The notes under the pieces: generated by a model
What the model saw: the letters and a program-made list of their open reading frames with translations, nothing else
The model's database searches: none
What the model was told of the DNA's origin: nothing
Translations under genes and position numbers: made by a program
From: Endocalyx cinctus
Taxonomy: Eukaryota > Ascomycota > Sordariomycetes > Amphisphaeriales > Apiosporaceae
DNA: 64,000 nucleotides
Direction of reading: 5' to 3'
Assembly (NCBI GenBank): GCA_001600455.1
Contig: BCKC01000003.1
Coordinates: 1,798,001 to 1,862,000 of the forward strand
Shown: one piece after another, positions 24,160-36,369 of the stretch
Layout of the letters: every line of letters starts with the position of its first letter
Position numbering within the stretch: the first letter of the stretch is position 1

Positions 24160-27100
24160 TGTATTGGGTGTGGACTGTGCTTATGTGATTCGGCAGTTGA
24201 GAGTTGTTGCAGATGTGATGTGATGTCAGTCTCGGGAGGACTCGTCAGACTATTATTGACGGTTTAAGATAACTCCAAAAGGTAAAAATATATATCAATT
24301 GATGGTATCTTGGTAGGTATAAGTATAGATAGAATAATATATATGTGTGTATTATATTGTGTATTAAATTCCCATGGGAGACGGTGTATCGTCTTATATC
24401 AATCACCAGGACGGTCAATGAACGTGTATTGGGGGACATAGACCTCCAACCTTCCGGTGAAATGCAGCGAGGCATAGGAGGCATTTATGTCACCGTAACT
24501 CCTGACTCACATCTATACCAGACCGGTTTTCTTCCCAATATGACCGCATCCGCTACTTCCTTCTCATGATTGATCCATCGGAACTGAGCCATCCTCATAA
24601 TAAGTCAGTAAGCCACCAACAGGAAGATCGACAACCAACCAGAACGGGCCTCTTCTCCTTCCTCTATTTTGTGTTATTTTTTGCCACGTGGATATATATA
24701 ATCAAATCTTTTCTTTTTCCTTGGGCCGATTCGCGAGAAAGCAATAGTAGGAAGAAATGAGATGTTATTCATTCCCTTTCTTCTTATGTGAGATTTTTTA
24801 CAGTTTACATCGGTATGTTGGTCGTTGGGAATAAGTGGCGTGCGTCTTCGCCGCATGAAGGTCCCCAAAAAAAACCCACGAGTCGTAAGGCAAGCCCTGT
24901 CCAATTCTGCAACTTGACGAAGTAGAAAGGGTAACAAATTCCGGAACAACCATAAATAAAAAAAATCGGTAAGACATATCGACGCCGTCTTATTACGTCT
25001 TGCATCCCTCCTCACCGCGTCATCTAAATCACGAGATTCGTCGTAGTGTTACAAATCTCACCTTCTAGGACTTCATCCATCTTCGAGCTTGTAAGCACAA
25101 TAAAGATCAAGTCTAAATTCTTTCCAATTAATTCTTTTGGGGTGTTGCTTATTGTGCCACAACTGTATTCTTTTGCAATACTAAGAAAGGGCAAAATATC
25201 TTATCATTAGGTTGGTAGTCTTCGGATAACTCACTCCGTTAATGGATGTAAAGCATCCTTGTTTAATGTGACATTACTCTGGTTAATCATCGATGCCAAA
25301 TATGTACGAATTTTACTAGTTTCACGTAGAGTCAAACCTGTGTGGATCGTTCTCGCCGGCGGTCTTTTTTTTGGCCCCTGAGGTAGTAGTGCCCACCAGG
25401 CTCAGGGAGGGACATTTTGCGAGATATCACTTCTAGTAACTCCTGATTCGAGCGGAGACGCTCATATTGGGGTAAAAAGATGCCTTTTCCTTGCGTCTTG
25501 TGATCATGTGCCTGTTGCTGTCTCTTCTATATCTTAAACAACCTCGAAACTTGCCCTCCTTGGGTAGAATGCAACTAGCCTTTGAGTTGCAGATGCCCAT
25601 ACTACACCGTCCAGATAGCACATGCCATTGAAATTAGATGTTAACGCGGTGGGGAATATCACCCTGTAGTAATAATTACGGAGTTGCATACCAAGGCTGG
25701 TCGAAGGGGTAGACCAATGTAATGGATGGGTATCTCATTTAAAGCAGTGCATGTAGTATTTGGTCATTCTGTGGATATTCTAGAAGGTACCGGTATATTA
25801 CATCGACAGCTACTCATCAAATTCACTCAGATACCTATAGCTCTGTTACAAAAGAGGAAATGCTCTAACTGTAAATTCGGGTGATATAGTCCATGTGTAG
25901 TTATTGATTGGCTAGCGTACGACTAGCCACGTAATTATCATCTTCTCTTGGAGTTAGATTATCATGATTTAAAGCCAACAAGATCCCGCGAGCACCCGTC
26001 CGTTGGAAGATTTCAGTGCCGACGTGCAGAAGGAGGAATAATAACTTGTTTCACGGACCCAAAAAATGTCTATCCCCGGTGGTTTATCCTAGAAGGACGA
26101 CTATAGATTGATACGAGATAGCATATATCCACTACGCGCTTATTCGGCTAGGAAATAGACGCTCGACATACCAACATGATAAGACGTCCAGTGAGAATAG
26201 ATGAATCTTGCCGGGTTCAGGGAAATGAGGAGCTGAAACGAGCATGTTCACCGGTTTGACGTCAATCGGGCGTGTAACATGTCCAAGTTAACAGTTATCC
26301 CCTTCTTTCGGTGTAGAGGCAGAAGGTCTAGCAAGAGCTAATGTGAGTATCATTTATTGGCATACTCATCGGATACTAACACAATTGTGTCCTCTTCTAG
26401 ACGCTAATCCCTACGATAGATACTTGTTGGTGGCGCAGTGTTGCTATTGTGTCCTTATTGCCGAGTTGCAGGTAAATGACAAACTATAACTTTATACACC
26501 CTGATCGAACAATAGGAGTCAAAGGAAATCGCGCTTCGCAATTTTAATCCGGTATACCTTATCCACATAAAGTAGGTAAGTAATATAGATCTGGCCATAT
26601 CAGGTTCATGTTGTACGATCCGTATCCTGTTATATGACTTCGTGCATGGCGATGTATTTCGCTGATACTACCTCAACTGAACTGAAAACTGACGATTATC
26701 ACGTTGCCACCAACAGTTCGCACCGCATGCACCTAGAACCGATCTCTAGAGCGAGGATAAATTATAGCTAAACTGCTTCAATCTTTTAGCGAGGTTGCCT
26801 CAGGGTCGGCGATAGCGTGTGTGTATGCGTGGTGATGGTATACTGACTGGCCGCATGAGGGGTTGCACAGTAACTGCGTACGGGGCACTATTGTCTTCCC
26901 CAAGTTGCAGCTCAGAGGCAGCCATTCCGGTTGATAAGTCTCGATGATAGTGTAAAAACAAATCTAAAAGTTGAAAAAGGTAAACTAATCAACTGGTAAA
27001 GAGTTTGGTTCGTGGACCTGAATTCGGTAACGCCGCAGCATAGTCGGCCAGTTTAAGGGGCCGACAGAGGAAGCTAGGTAATAAGAGGCTTGTTAGACTC

Positions 27101-28964
27101 CAATTCTCCGTGGCGGTGTTCTAATATCGATGGAGAACGATGTCTACATTCGTACCGCTTGGCCTAGTCCTTGTCAAAAAACGTCCCACGTACTGTAATT
27201 AGATACCCTGTCTGCCTGCATACGTCCTGTGTGCAGCAACCCCAATCAACGTGATAATTCGTCCATGGTGGCTGGGGCGTCTTTTACGTACCAAGCTCTC
27301 GGGTCGAAGGCTTGTCCGAAACGCTACATCAGAGTATGCCTGAATCTGTGCTTTAGACTCATGCTTTTAGTCCGAGGGATTCCCGAATTGAAGGAATAAG
27401 TGCATCATCGATCGATGATAAGTTACGTTAAACATCGTTCTTCCGAGATTAGAGGTCGTAGTAATTAGTAAAAATGTTGTGACTCGGTTTCCTTCTACGC
27501 CGCACCGACGTCGCATTTAACTGCTTATAACAGTAAGTGGGTCTCTTACACTACAAAAGACCTGTCACCAACACATCTTCTAGCTACTTACATGTTTTTG
27601 TTCTTCTTCAAGGCTACGGCCCGCCGTTGGCGATTATGTTTCCGCCATTGTTGTCGACTAACACAGAAATGTCGGTCTACGTGTATGACTGAGGCAAGTC
27701 GATCTGGTCCACATCTATTGACTCGGTTGACGTGCGTGAAAACAACATCCGCGAACCCCGCGAGATCGCCGAGGGGGGTGACATTGTGGTCAGCAGGTGA
27801 CAGTTTTGTATTGGCTATTGCAATATTTTTAACGTATCGCACTTTACCGCCCAGTCGATATCCTTCCTGTAAAGCCGATGAAGGCTCAAAGCTCCAAGGG
27901 ATTTCATCAAATGACTTTCTCTGAATAAAACAAAAAAAAAGGAAGCACGAGTAAGTATTGGCATCTCAACTTCCGCTTTGCACCTTCGGATGATGGCTTC
28001 TGTTTCCATCCGATAACCGGTCTAGGATCATAGAGACGAATCGGAGAGCCAAAAAAGAAATGGGAGATGGGAGGAATGAACTGCCAAAGCATCCGCGCTC
28101 GGACTATGGTTCATCTTCGCGTTCTGATGTCCAATTAGGGATTTGGGTACATAAGACCAAGACGGCTTTGTCACCATTTGATAGTCTTGGGGGGGCAGGC
28201 ATAGCTCGTACGATTGAAAACGTGGAAAATAAAAACAAATAATAATAATATTGATCTGCCGTCATTTATGACCGACCTACTGTCCATCTTTCAAACGTTC
28301 CATAACGCTGTTAAGAAACGCGCAAGGCGAAGAAGACAGACAAGCTTCCGATGCGATATTGAGGCGAGAATGATGCTCGCTAATGTTTCAAATGATCAAC
28401 GACGAGCTTCCGACAAAGCGGACACGTTGCGTGGTCGTATGAGAGTTCGCGGATGATGCCTACCTGCCCAGGTAGGTACGTACTGGCTGGCATGATCTCG
28501 TATTTTGAAAAGGTCGCTTGTCTTACTGGTCAGTCCAAGATCCACCGTCGTTTGGAGGTGACACAGAGAGCAGAGCTATTGGAAAGTGGCAATTGCGTAG
28601 GGGGAAAATGGGGAAAATAGTATATTAATGACATAATTACTTGTGAGAAGGAGAAAGGGGGTATAGAAGGAAAAAGAAGTAGACGAGGAGGAAGAGAGAC
28701 ATGTTTGAACGATGTTTTATATATTTCTGAATTTTTGGTCCATCTTTTCTTCTCCCTTTTCTCAAAACCGGTTCCGCCTAAGAATCAAGTATCATTCAAG
28801 GGGGGGGGATGTAACTAGCACGCAGAGCTGGAAAAAAATGTCGAAAAGAGCTTCATTACGAGCCACTTCTCTCCTAATCCCCGTCTCGGGAAGTTTCCAA
28901 ATCAGTAGTTATAATAACCACTGGTGAGGTGTTACTTATTTTATTTTATTTAATAGTCTACTTT
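24160..28964. other. 4.8 kb gene desert
   Basis: No open frame here reaches 115 codons, and none shows a recognisable domain or splice-linked partner. Base composition looks balanced and CpG is not obviously depleted, so it does not look like classic RIP-mutated repeat DNA. A perfect 16-bp palindrome occurs at 27404. I see no tRNA or transposon ends. Confidence 0.6.
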
Positions 28965-29687
28965 TTAACACGATAAGTCCGAGTCATCCGAATCGTCGTC
29001 GTCGTCATCGTAAGCGTCAGGATAATAAGTGTGATCCTGGGGATATCTTACATCGCCCGCCGGACTAGTGACGCTGATCAAGGGTATTTCAGGACTGTTC
29101 TGAGGGTTTCTCAGTAGCTGCCACGAACATCGGGAGGCCATCAAGGCTTCGTCTTCAGCCTTATTGAATTGATCGGGTACTTGGAGTAGAGATACGCTAC
29201 TAGGGCGCGTGCTAATGTTCTTGTCCTTTTCCTCGTAAGCGGGTTGATTGCGCTTGATGATCTGATATGCTTTAGTCGTCTTCTTGTTGGTAATGGTGAG
29301 AAGAGGAGAGCTAGACCCAGGTCGTATATGGTGTTGAAGACAGGCGTGTGTAGGAGACGAGTTGCACAGATTGGCACCTCCATTACTGTTCGTTGTATTT
29401 CGTAGGAATGCCTCTATCATGTAGTCACAGAGTTCCCTAACGGACATGTTGGAAGCAAGCTCAAGAATGGATTTCGTAGAAGTAGACTTCAAGGGTAATG
29501 GGGTATTGCGATCATCATCCACTCTAGCTGTAATTTGTTGTCGCTGGTTACGATAGTTTGCTAACTGACGTGCTACTAACCGGCGAACGGAAGCAATAGG
29601 GTCATCCTCGGGGTTTACTGGACACTGGTGCTTGGACGATGGATGGAAATGAGTATCGTCTTCGACCTCGATTGGAAAATTGGCCAT
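28965..29687 (-). CDS. Acidic hypothetical protein
   Basis: Single-exon, ATG-initiated frame of 240 residues ending in TAA. The N-terminal half looks partly helical (IASVRRLVARQLANYRNQ; ILELASNMSVRELCDYMIEA). The middle is Ser/Asn-rich. The last ~20 residues are strongly acidic (a run of Asp broken by Ser, then DLSC). No signal peptide, membrane segment or catalytic motif is visible. The length, ordered N-terminus and low-complexity acidic end support a real gene over a chance frame. I do not recognise the family. An acidic C-terminus could mediate contact with basic proteins, but that is only a guess. Confidence 0.65.
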   Translation of the reverse strand: MANFPIEVEDDTHFHPSSKHQCPVNPEDDPIASVRRLVARQLANYRNQRQQITARVDDDRNTPLPLKSTSTKSILELASNMSVRELCDYMIEAFLRNTTNSNGGANLCNSSPTHACLQHHIRPGSSSPLLTITNKKTTKAYQIIKRNQPAYEEKDKNISTRPSSVSLLQVPDQFNKAEDEALMASRCSWQLLRNPQNSPEIPLISVTSPAGDVRYPQDHTYYPDAYDDDDDDSDDSDLSC

Positions 29688-30879
29688 CCTCAGCTTGAGA
29701 GTGCTATTTAAAGGAGATATAGAGGCTGTAAATGACTTTATCGCGGTGGTGGCGGTACTGTATCCGATATCTAAGAATACAATAACCCTCAGCTACAACG
29801 TCGCATACAGTTCAATCTGCCGCAATTTCGGTTTGGCGATTAGCTATATTTTATAATCGAATTTTTACGAGAATGGATTTTATGGAATATAAGTGAATAT
29901 ATATAGAAGAATGAAGCGTGGAATTAGTCTTACTGGTGCATCTTCTGCAATCTTCTGTACAATATGATAAAAATCTCGTAAATACGACGTTGACATTTCA
30001 GAGTTCCATAAACACCCGTGGACAGTTCTATAGAAAATTTTAGTTATGAAGTCCAAAACTAATATGGAAGGAAGGAGGGCATCGAACTTTGTTCTGTTTT
30101 TTTTTTTTTTTTTTTTTTTGCAACTGTGAAATCAATCTGAAATGAGTAACTAGGGTAACAGTTGTGACGATTATCTGTAAAAAATACACGAGGCGCTTCT
30201 TACCGTATAAGTATTACTTGGATGACAAGCCCAACTTCTAATCTGTTGAATCTGTGAATGAAGTGAGAGATTAAATAATAAGTGACAAAAAATATAGATA
30301 GTAATCGACATAAATAAATATGTACATATAAATATTCATTATCATGTCAATCACCAAAATCTGCATTAAATAACCCACTATTCTTTTCACGAGACTGTAT
30401 TCTTATGTTATGTTAGCCTGGCTGGAAATTTACATGGACCCAAACCACAACATTGAGGTCTTTAAATTAAGCACTAAAAAGTGCCGCAACGACCAAAAAG
30501 GCTCAAACCGAAACCATGGATAATATACACCAACGAACAAGCCCCGTTATCATATGCTGCAAGTGGTTCATATACTACTACTCTGTGTGTAATGTACGCT
30601 TAACTAACTCCTTGGTAGTTAAGGACCAACATAGCGAGGCTGGGTAGGAGTAACTAGCACACCTAGGTTCCGTCGGTGCACCATATCTTAACACTGCAGA
30701 CTTTACCTTAGTAATTAAGATGTAGGCACGGTGTTGTTTCTGGTCTAGATGATATTCGTTATTACGATATCTAGCTTCTCGTAATCCCCGAGGATCACAT
30801 GCTTGCTTGACATCTCCGCCTTCAACGTCCGACAAGCGCTTTCAGAATAACCCCGAGGTAGATACGTACAAGGTGACAA
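29688..30879. other. Intergenic, downstream of RPB7
   Basis: No gene supported. It is AT-rich, with a T homopolymer near 30099-30119. The stretch just above 30822 overlaps an alternative 3' end of the RPB7 reading frame. Confidence 0.55.
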
Positions 30880-31586
30880 TTAGACCTGCAACGTTCTGTT
30901 GTGGAGAACCCGATATTAGCACCAAAACCATCACCGAAACCATAGGAGAGGAGTGAGATCTTACCCGAGATAATCTTCTTTGATGCTGCCAATGGCCCAG
31001 AGCTCTCCAACCTCAGCTCTGGTACCCATGATCTTGACACGGACATGAGTACCGACTTCGATCGTCGTGTCTTCGTTATTAGTAAACTGGGGAGGGGTCG
31101 CATTGGGATCCCAGTGAACTTCGGATGGAATCAACTTTTTTAAGAGGGACGGTTAACGCGAAATTTACTGGAACCTTCACCTATCCAGGGAGAAAAAAAA
31201 CTTACATGAACAGATACAAAAATGCGAAGGGGGCCAGCCTCAGCGAAGAATCCATGCTGGTTGACAGAGACAACGACAGCATCAGTCTGAAGATGGTTAG
31301 GACCGGATACTCATCCAGAACTGTTGACCAAACTTACCGTCTCACCCTTGAAAGGTCGCCAGACAACAGCGCGATAGCCCACTGTAAACTCGGCAAGACC
31401 ACTTCCTGGGAGAATACGTCCTTCGGAGATGTCGAAGGTATCCATGATAGATATTATGTAATAACTTCCGGTACAGGTACCTTCGACATCCTTTAGAAGT
31501 TTGCCAGTGACCAGTTCATGCATATTCTTGCCAAAGTATGATGGATGCAAGGTGACCCGGCGCTCGAGGTTGTATAGAAAAAACAT
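30880..31586 (-). CDS. RPB7: DNA-directed RNA polymerase II subunit RPB7
   Basis: Four exons: 31586-31338, 31286-31206, 31134-30965 and 30895-30880. They give 171 residues, the same length as the budding-yeast protein. RPB7 pairs with RPB4 to form the stalk of RNA polymerase II, contacting nascent RNA and initiation factors. The N-terminal tip domain is clear (MFFLYNLERRVTLHPSYFG, LLKDVEGTCTG, GRILPGSGLAEFTVGYRAV, PFKGE). The S1/OB domain follows through exons 2-3 (VVVSVNQHGFFAEAGPLRIF, LIPSEVHWDP, IEVGTHVRVKIMG, AIGSIKEDYLG). All exon joins keep frame with GTAAG-type donors. The last exon has only 16 coding bases (completing DYLGTLQV); a second acceptor 10 nt further on would give a different, longer tail ending at 30822. 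The first is preferred for its length match and an upstream TGCTAAT branch point. Confidence 0.95.
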
Positions 31587-32988
31587 GTTGATACAGGTGC
31601 TACTAGCAGGTAGAGTCGGGATAGGATTGGATTGAAATAATAACGGATCTTTCTCGACTTCTCTCCAGTAGACTCAGTACAACAGGCGTCGAGGAAGCTT
31701 CTGGAAAAGTGGTGTATTTGCTTTGAGAATATAGAAAGGAGCCAGAAGTAAAGATAATGGGAGCTGGCGCAAGGCGCCTTTCGCGAGAGATATCCGCCTA
31801 GATTATATCGACCAAACCATACAGCCCATGAAAAAAAAAATCGGCGAAGAAGTAATTGAAAGGAAGCAGAAGAAATGATATTATTGATCGGGTGTTCGCC
31901 GTTAATCGTATTCTCTTATTGCGGCGATGTGCGACGTTTAGCGAGGAAATTCAAACCTTGCGAGGAAGTATAGAGGAATTGTCGTGTTTATAAAGGCGGT
32001 TCACGCGTTGTTGTCGGGAACGTCAAGTCGGGTATCACAAGGTAGAGAAAAGCACCAGAAAATGACAAAGCAATGAAATAAAAGTCTTTAGAAAAGTTTA
32101 TGTGCAAGAGAATCAAATTGTCCACAGAAATAAACAAATATTAGATTTATTGATTGGGTTTATACTGATGTGGATGAATAGAATGAATGGGATAAACGTG
32201 GTGAAAGAGAATGATAATGTTAGCATGTTAGGATGCGCCACAGCCTTGTCAAAGCTGAAGCTGCAGGGCTACTACTGTATGGTATTAACCTTGTAAGTAC
32301 TCCGTAGCGTAAGTAGGGTAAGCTAGTAAGTACTCGGTACTTTCAGCTATCGACTTTGTAGGTGTTTTAGGTAGGTAGTAATTAATATTATACCAATAAA
32401 GTAAAGCTTTAGCTTATTATTAGCGCATGTACTCGATACTTATTGTACTGCTCTCCATGTACATACTAGGCACCTGGGTACCTTCTTCTGTTGCTCTCGA
32501 TGAGATAAGCTACCATAGGGGTAGGTACCTAGCTTTAGTACGTACCTACTTAGTAGCTTAGTAGTATATACTAGCGCTAATAGTGGGATCAAACACAGTA
32601 GAACTCCCTACCTAGCAGCCTAGCTATTACATAGCATAATTATATTCTAAAAAATCACCCCACGCCAACCCACGCCTAGTAGTACTGATATCTTATATAT
32701 ACCCTACCAGCCTACTACTTGTAGGTAAAGGTAGGCAGTATACTCAGTACTAATACAGTATCTGTACTGATTGATATATGGTTCTGACCGTCTTACTTTC
32801 CAACACGGGCCGAGTCCAAGTCCATTAATCATGGATCCATCCTTTTTCCTATTTAAACAGATTTAACTAAGTATTCTCATCACTTACTGATTATGGCATG
32901 ATAAAGATCATATTATCCCACTCTCCCATCACTCATTACCATTTTATCAACCTTACAGATCATCTAACTATTTTTGTCTTCCTTTAAA
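31587..32988. other. Divergent intergenic region between RPB7 and MPO1
   Basis: Shared promoter region of 1.4 kb. No gene is supported. From about 32290 to 32760 it is rich in TAGGTA/TACCTA words and has one TACTCCGTA motif (32298). Confidence 0.6.
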
Positions 32989-33750
32989 ATGGCCCTTAAT
33001 CTGGAGAGGCAGTTGACGTTCGTATGTCTAGACAAGCTTTATCTTACCCTGGCGGTGGAGGGAGAAAAAAAAAAGAAAGAAAAAAAGAAAAGTCAAATAC
33101 TGATACTATTATTACCTTTTTAGTATGGTGCATACCATGACAACCCAATTAATGTGGCCATTCATATGGTCTGCGTACCTTTGATTCTATTTTCAGGTTT
33201 TGCCATGGTGCGCTCTACTCAATTCCTTCCACCTATCCTAGAGCACGACTGACCCCGAGTTTTGTCATTTCTTGATTAGGCCGCCAACACCGGTACCCTC
33301 ATCCCTCTCCCACAAGCCATGACCGTACCGAACCTCGATCTCAACCTCGGTACCCTGGCCGCTATGACATGGGGTGGTTTATACGTTCTGCTAGAACCCG
33401 TTGCTGGCACGATACTTGCTTTCATCTGCCTCGGAGCCGCCGCATTTACGAACAAGGCCTTGACCGAGAACCCGACGCCCACAAATCAAATCGCCATCGC
33501 CGTACATGTAGTCTGCTGGCTACTACAGTTTGTCGGTCACGGGGTATTTGAGGGTCGTGCGCCGGCTTTGTTAGATAATTTGGTACAAGCCGTCTTTCTC
33601 GCTCCTTTGTTTGTATGGCTCGAACTGCTGTTCAAATTCGGATATAGGCGCGAGTTACAAGCTCGTGTCAATAAAGCAGTTCATGCCGAGATCGCTAAGT
33701 TTAAAGCGCAAAAGGCCAACGGGTCATCCAAGAATGGAAAGGCTGAATAA
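32989..33750 (+). CDS. MPO1: Mpo1/DUF962 family ER protein (2-hydroxy fatty acid dioxygenase type)
   Basis: Three exons: 32989-33021, 33124-33207 and 33280-33750, with introns of 102 and 72 nt. The donors are GTATGT and GTGCGC, the acceptors TAG. All joins are phase 0, giving 195 residues. The spliced N-terminus MALNLERQLTF-YGAYHDNPINVAIHM restores the family's conserved Y..YH.N..N...H block (His 16, Asn 18, Asn 21, His 25), absent from the longest single frame. The second signature, QFVGHGVFEGRAPALLDNLV (His 126), matches yeast Mpo1 closely. Several hydrophobic segments indicate a multi-pass ER membrane protein. Yeast Mpo1 is an Fe2+-dependent dioxygenase that alpha-oxidises 2-hydroxy fatty acids derived from phytosphingosine; the retained histidines suggest the same chemistry here. 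The basic Lys-rich tail is poorly conserved. Confidence 0.92.
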
Positions 33751-34450
33751 GAGCGATATGGCGCATTTAGACTTAAAGTTACAACAACGAAGGAGCAGGT
33801 AGATTTCTTCTGGGAGGACTACTCGGGCAACCGTTTTACAAAGGGGTAGAATCCGGCATGGAAAGAACGTTGTCGGTGACAGCTCAAGAACGGCTCGACG
33901 TACTACCATCAGCCATATAAAGACCGTAGTTCTGTCCACGTATCCGAAAATAACGACCTCAAGGATCCAACGCCACGATCTTGGCATACGACTAGGGAAG
34001 TGTAGGAAAATGAGTAGTGTATTACTCATACTAACTAAAATTACAACGATACCCCTTCCATACGATATATATACACAATAACGTACATATATATGGGCGC
34101 ACAGAGACCAACTAGCATCCAAGAATAATTACCGGAGCTGTGCTTAACTACAAGAATAAGAAATTCACTGATGAATTAACCCGACTTAATCATGAAACCT
34201 TTTTCACCAAGGCTCTACTTGCTTCTAAAGAGATTATTGTGTTACCCAAAGTTTTATTTGCTATAGAAGCTCTATTGATTCACCTACCTAGGTACATATA
34301 TGAGATATTTTGCTGTTTTAGATTACTTACCTAACCGGCGCAGTCCTTAAAAGTTTACCCTTATTAGTAGCAAAAATGCTCATGAACGACTCGAAAGACG
34401 GATGCTGGAAATGGAGCCAAGATAACTTGTATAACAAGCTCTGGCTTCAC
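33751..34450. other. Short intergenic spacer between convergent genes
   Basis: 700 bp between MPO1 and the minus-strand gene at 34451. No gene is supported. It contains one exact TACCTAGGTA palindrome (34285). Confidence 0.6.
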
Positions 34451-35674
34451 TCACATGATAAATCTATACCTAGCCTCCAAGTCGCGCTGAATCTTAGCCG
34501 CCCCCTGACAAACGAATGACATATCCGAAATATCCGAGATGTCATCACGATGTAGGTCAATCCCGACGGCCTTGCCAAAAGATTGCAGTCTGGAAGGCTT
34601 GTGCTCCTCTTTCCGCTTGGGCGGCAGCGTCACGAACGGACGAGTCTTGGCTATCTCGGCCACCTTCTGAGCGTGCGTAGGCGCGTTTTCCCTGGCCTTG
34701 TGCATAGCTTGGAGATACTCCTGGTATACCGGAAGTGGGCTGGGTCCGGGGGCTCGTCTCTCGTTGGGGTCCTCGTCGTAGTAATGCTTGCGCGCATCCG
34801 AGTTTTCTATCCGCGCCTTGGTCCGCCGAAGCGGCGAAGCGGGTACCCGATCGGCGGCTAAGAAACGCGGCTTCTCGCCGTAGATGATACGCGCCGGGAT
34901 AAACTCCGCGGGTCGCATCATCGGCTGCGAGTTACCGAACGCCGGGGAGTATTTCGGCGACGCCTGTTGCTGTTGCTGGTGATGGCCGTGATGGTGACGA
35001 TGACTGTTCTCTCTGCTGATGCTGTTCTCTGGATCACGCGACAATGGCTTTGGTTTGATGGATTTGGATGATGACGATTTGTGGGATTGCGATCGAAGGG
35101 GAGCAGAATAAGAAACAGGAGGTGCCGTGGACGGACCTCTCCTGGACGTCTCTCTACGAGGCATCGACTCGGGCTGCATGTAAAGCTGCGGAGCCCACAT
35201 GTTGATTGAGTTGACTTTGGAGTTGGCTTCGTGTTTGTGGCCTTTCCTCGGGTCGCAAGTGCAAATGTTTTGTTGTATTCGAACTGGCTTTGGGTCACAA
35301 GTACACTTGTTATCTCTGTCTGATCTGCTGCGAACTGAATCTTGCTTGGTGATAGGGCGTCTACTACGCTCGTCCCGAAAATTCTCCTCGACGGCGGGTC
35401 GGCGAACTTTCAAGGTGCCATCCCCGACACGTTTGCCCCTGAGCTTTTCGTTGTTGATGACGCAAATCTGGCAGAATTGGCCCGGTTCCGTGTAGTGTGG
35501 GACTAGCTTACCGCAGTGCTGCTGCTTCTTGCTCTTGTCCCGGCTCTCGCGGTGTAGGAAGGAGCTGATGATGGTTGTGGCAGACCTCTGTTGCTTGCGC
35601 CATACAGGACAGTTGACGGTCTTCGAGTCGCAGTGGCCGCACTCTGTGTACGTGGTAAATATCTGTATGCACAT
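34451..35674 (-). CDS. Hypothetical protein with N-terminal Cys/His cluster
   Basis: Single-exon frame of 407 residues starting MCIQIFTTYTECGHCDSK. The N-terminus holds paired cysteines (Cys 12, His 14, Cys 15, Cys 22) and, after about 30 residues, Cys 54, His 60, Cys 68 and Cys 71 (QFCQIC), a spacing suggestive of zinc binding. I recall similar N-termini in uncharacterised filamentous-fungal proteins, but cannot name a family. Two more Cys pairs follow (CTCDPKP and ICTCDPRKG, around residues 133-152). The remainder is Ser/Arg/Pro-rich and probably disordered, with a His/Gln stretch (HRHHHGHHQQQQQ) and a short conserved-looking C-terminus (ISDISDMSFVCQGAAKIQRD). No catalytic motif or membrane segment is visible. 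It is head-to-head with the gene at 36370. Confidence 0.82.
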   Translation of the reverse strand: MCIQIFTTYTECGHCDSKTVNCPVWRKQQRSATTIISSFLHRESRDKSKKQQHCGKLVPHYTEPGQFCQICVINNEKLRGKRVGDGTLKVRRPAVEENFRDERSRRPITKQDSVRSRSDRDNKCTCDPKPVRIQQNICTCDPRKGHKHEANSKVNSINMWAPQLYMQPESMPRRETSRRGPSTAPPVSYSAPLRSQSHKSSSSKSIKPKPLSRDPENSISRENSHRHHHGHHQQQQQASPKYSPAFGNSQPMMRPAEFIPARIIYGEKPRFLAADRVPASPLRRTKARIENSDARKHYYDEDPNERRAPGPSPLPVYQEYLQAMHKARENAPTHAQKVAEIAKTRPFVTLPPKRKEEHKPSRLQSFGKAVGIDLHRDDISDISDMSFVCQGAAKIQRDLEARYRFIM

Positions 35675-36369
35675 CTGATGTTATTGTTTCTATGGTTTGT
35701 GGTTGCTTCTGAAAGAAAGGGGGAAAAATGAATAGGTCCCTGCAAGGCGGGCTTGACACTTCCTTGAGTACGAAAGTAATGGTTTAAAATACCGATCAAC
35801 GGTTTGGTGGTAAATGGATATGTTTCTCGAAGAAGAAAAAAGGGTTTATTGCTTTGAATTGAAATGTTCTGGTAGACAAGATTTTCTTCGAAACTGGGTG
35901 AAACCAGGGTGTTCTTATATACTTCTTAGACATGCTGTCTTTGACGTCTTGTTTCCAGAAAGCGCCTTGTTCCCAAACAACTGGGTGAGTTCCAAGAGGT
36001 GACGACGTGGTTGTTCGAGTTCTCTTTGATTGTTTGTCGCCTAGGAGACCTCGCCCAAGTACAAAGACGAGGGAAATACCTCTTATATATTCTAATTGCC
36101 AAGCTTTTTTCCCCTTATGGATGCCCGCCTTAGTCGAGACGAGGCCACAAAGCTCGCCTTCTGACAATGGAGTTGTTCGGCAATAAAGCAGGTCGGATTC
36201 TGGACTTATAAATCGTTGATGATCTGGACGTTTTCAAAAAACCAAACCAGCAGATCATTACCCTATGATATCAAAAACAAAGAAAAAAGGTAAGTAGACG
36301 AAAAGTATACCCACGGAGAGAGAGGCATCATACAAGGAAAAAGGAGACCAATCGTACACCCAGAAAATA
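35675..36369. other. Divergent promoter region between two unknown genes
   Basis: About 700 bp between the starts at 35674 (minus) and 36370 (plus). Open frames here are antisense or frameshadow; no separate gene is supported. Confidence 0.6.
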
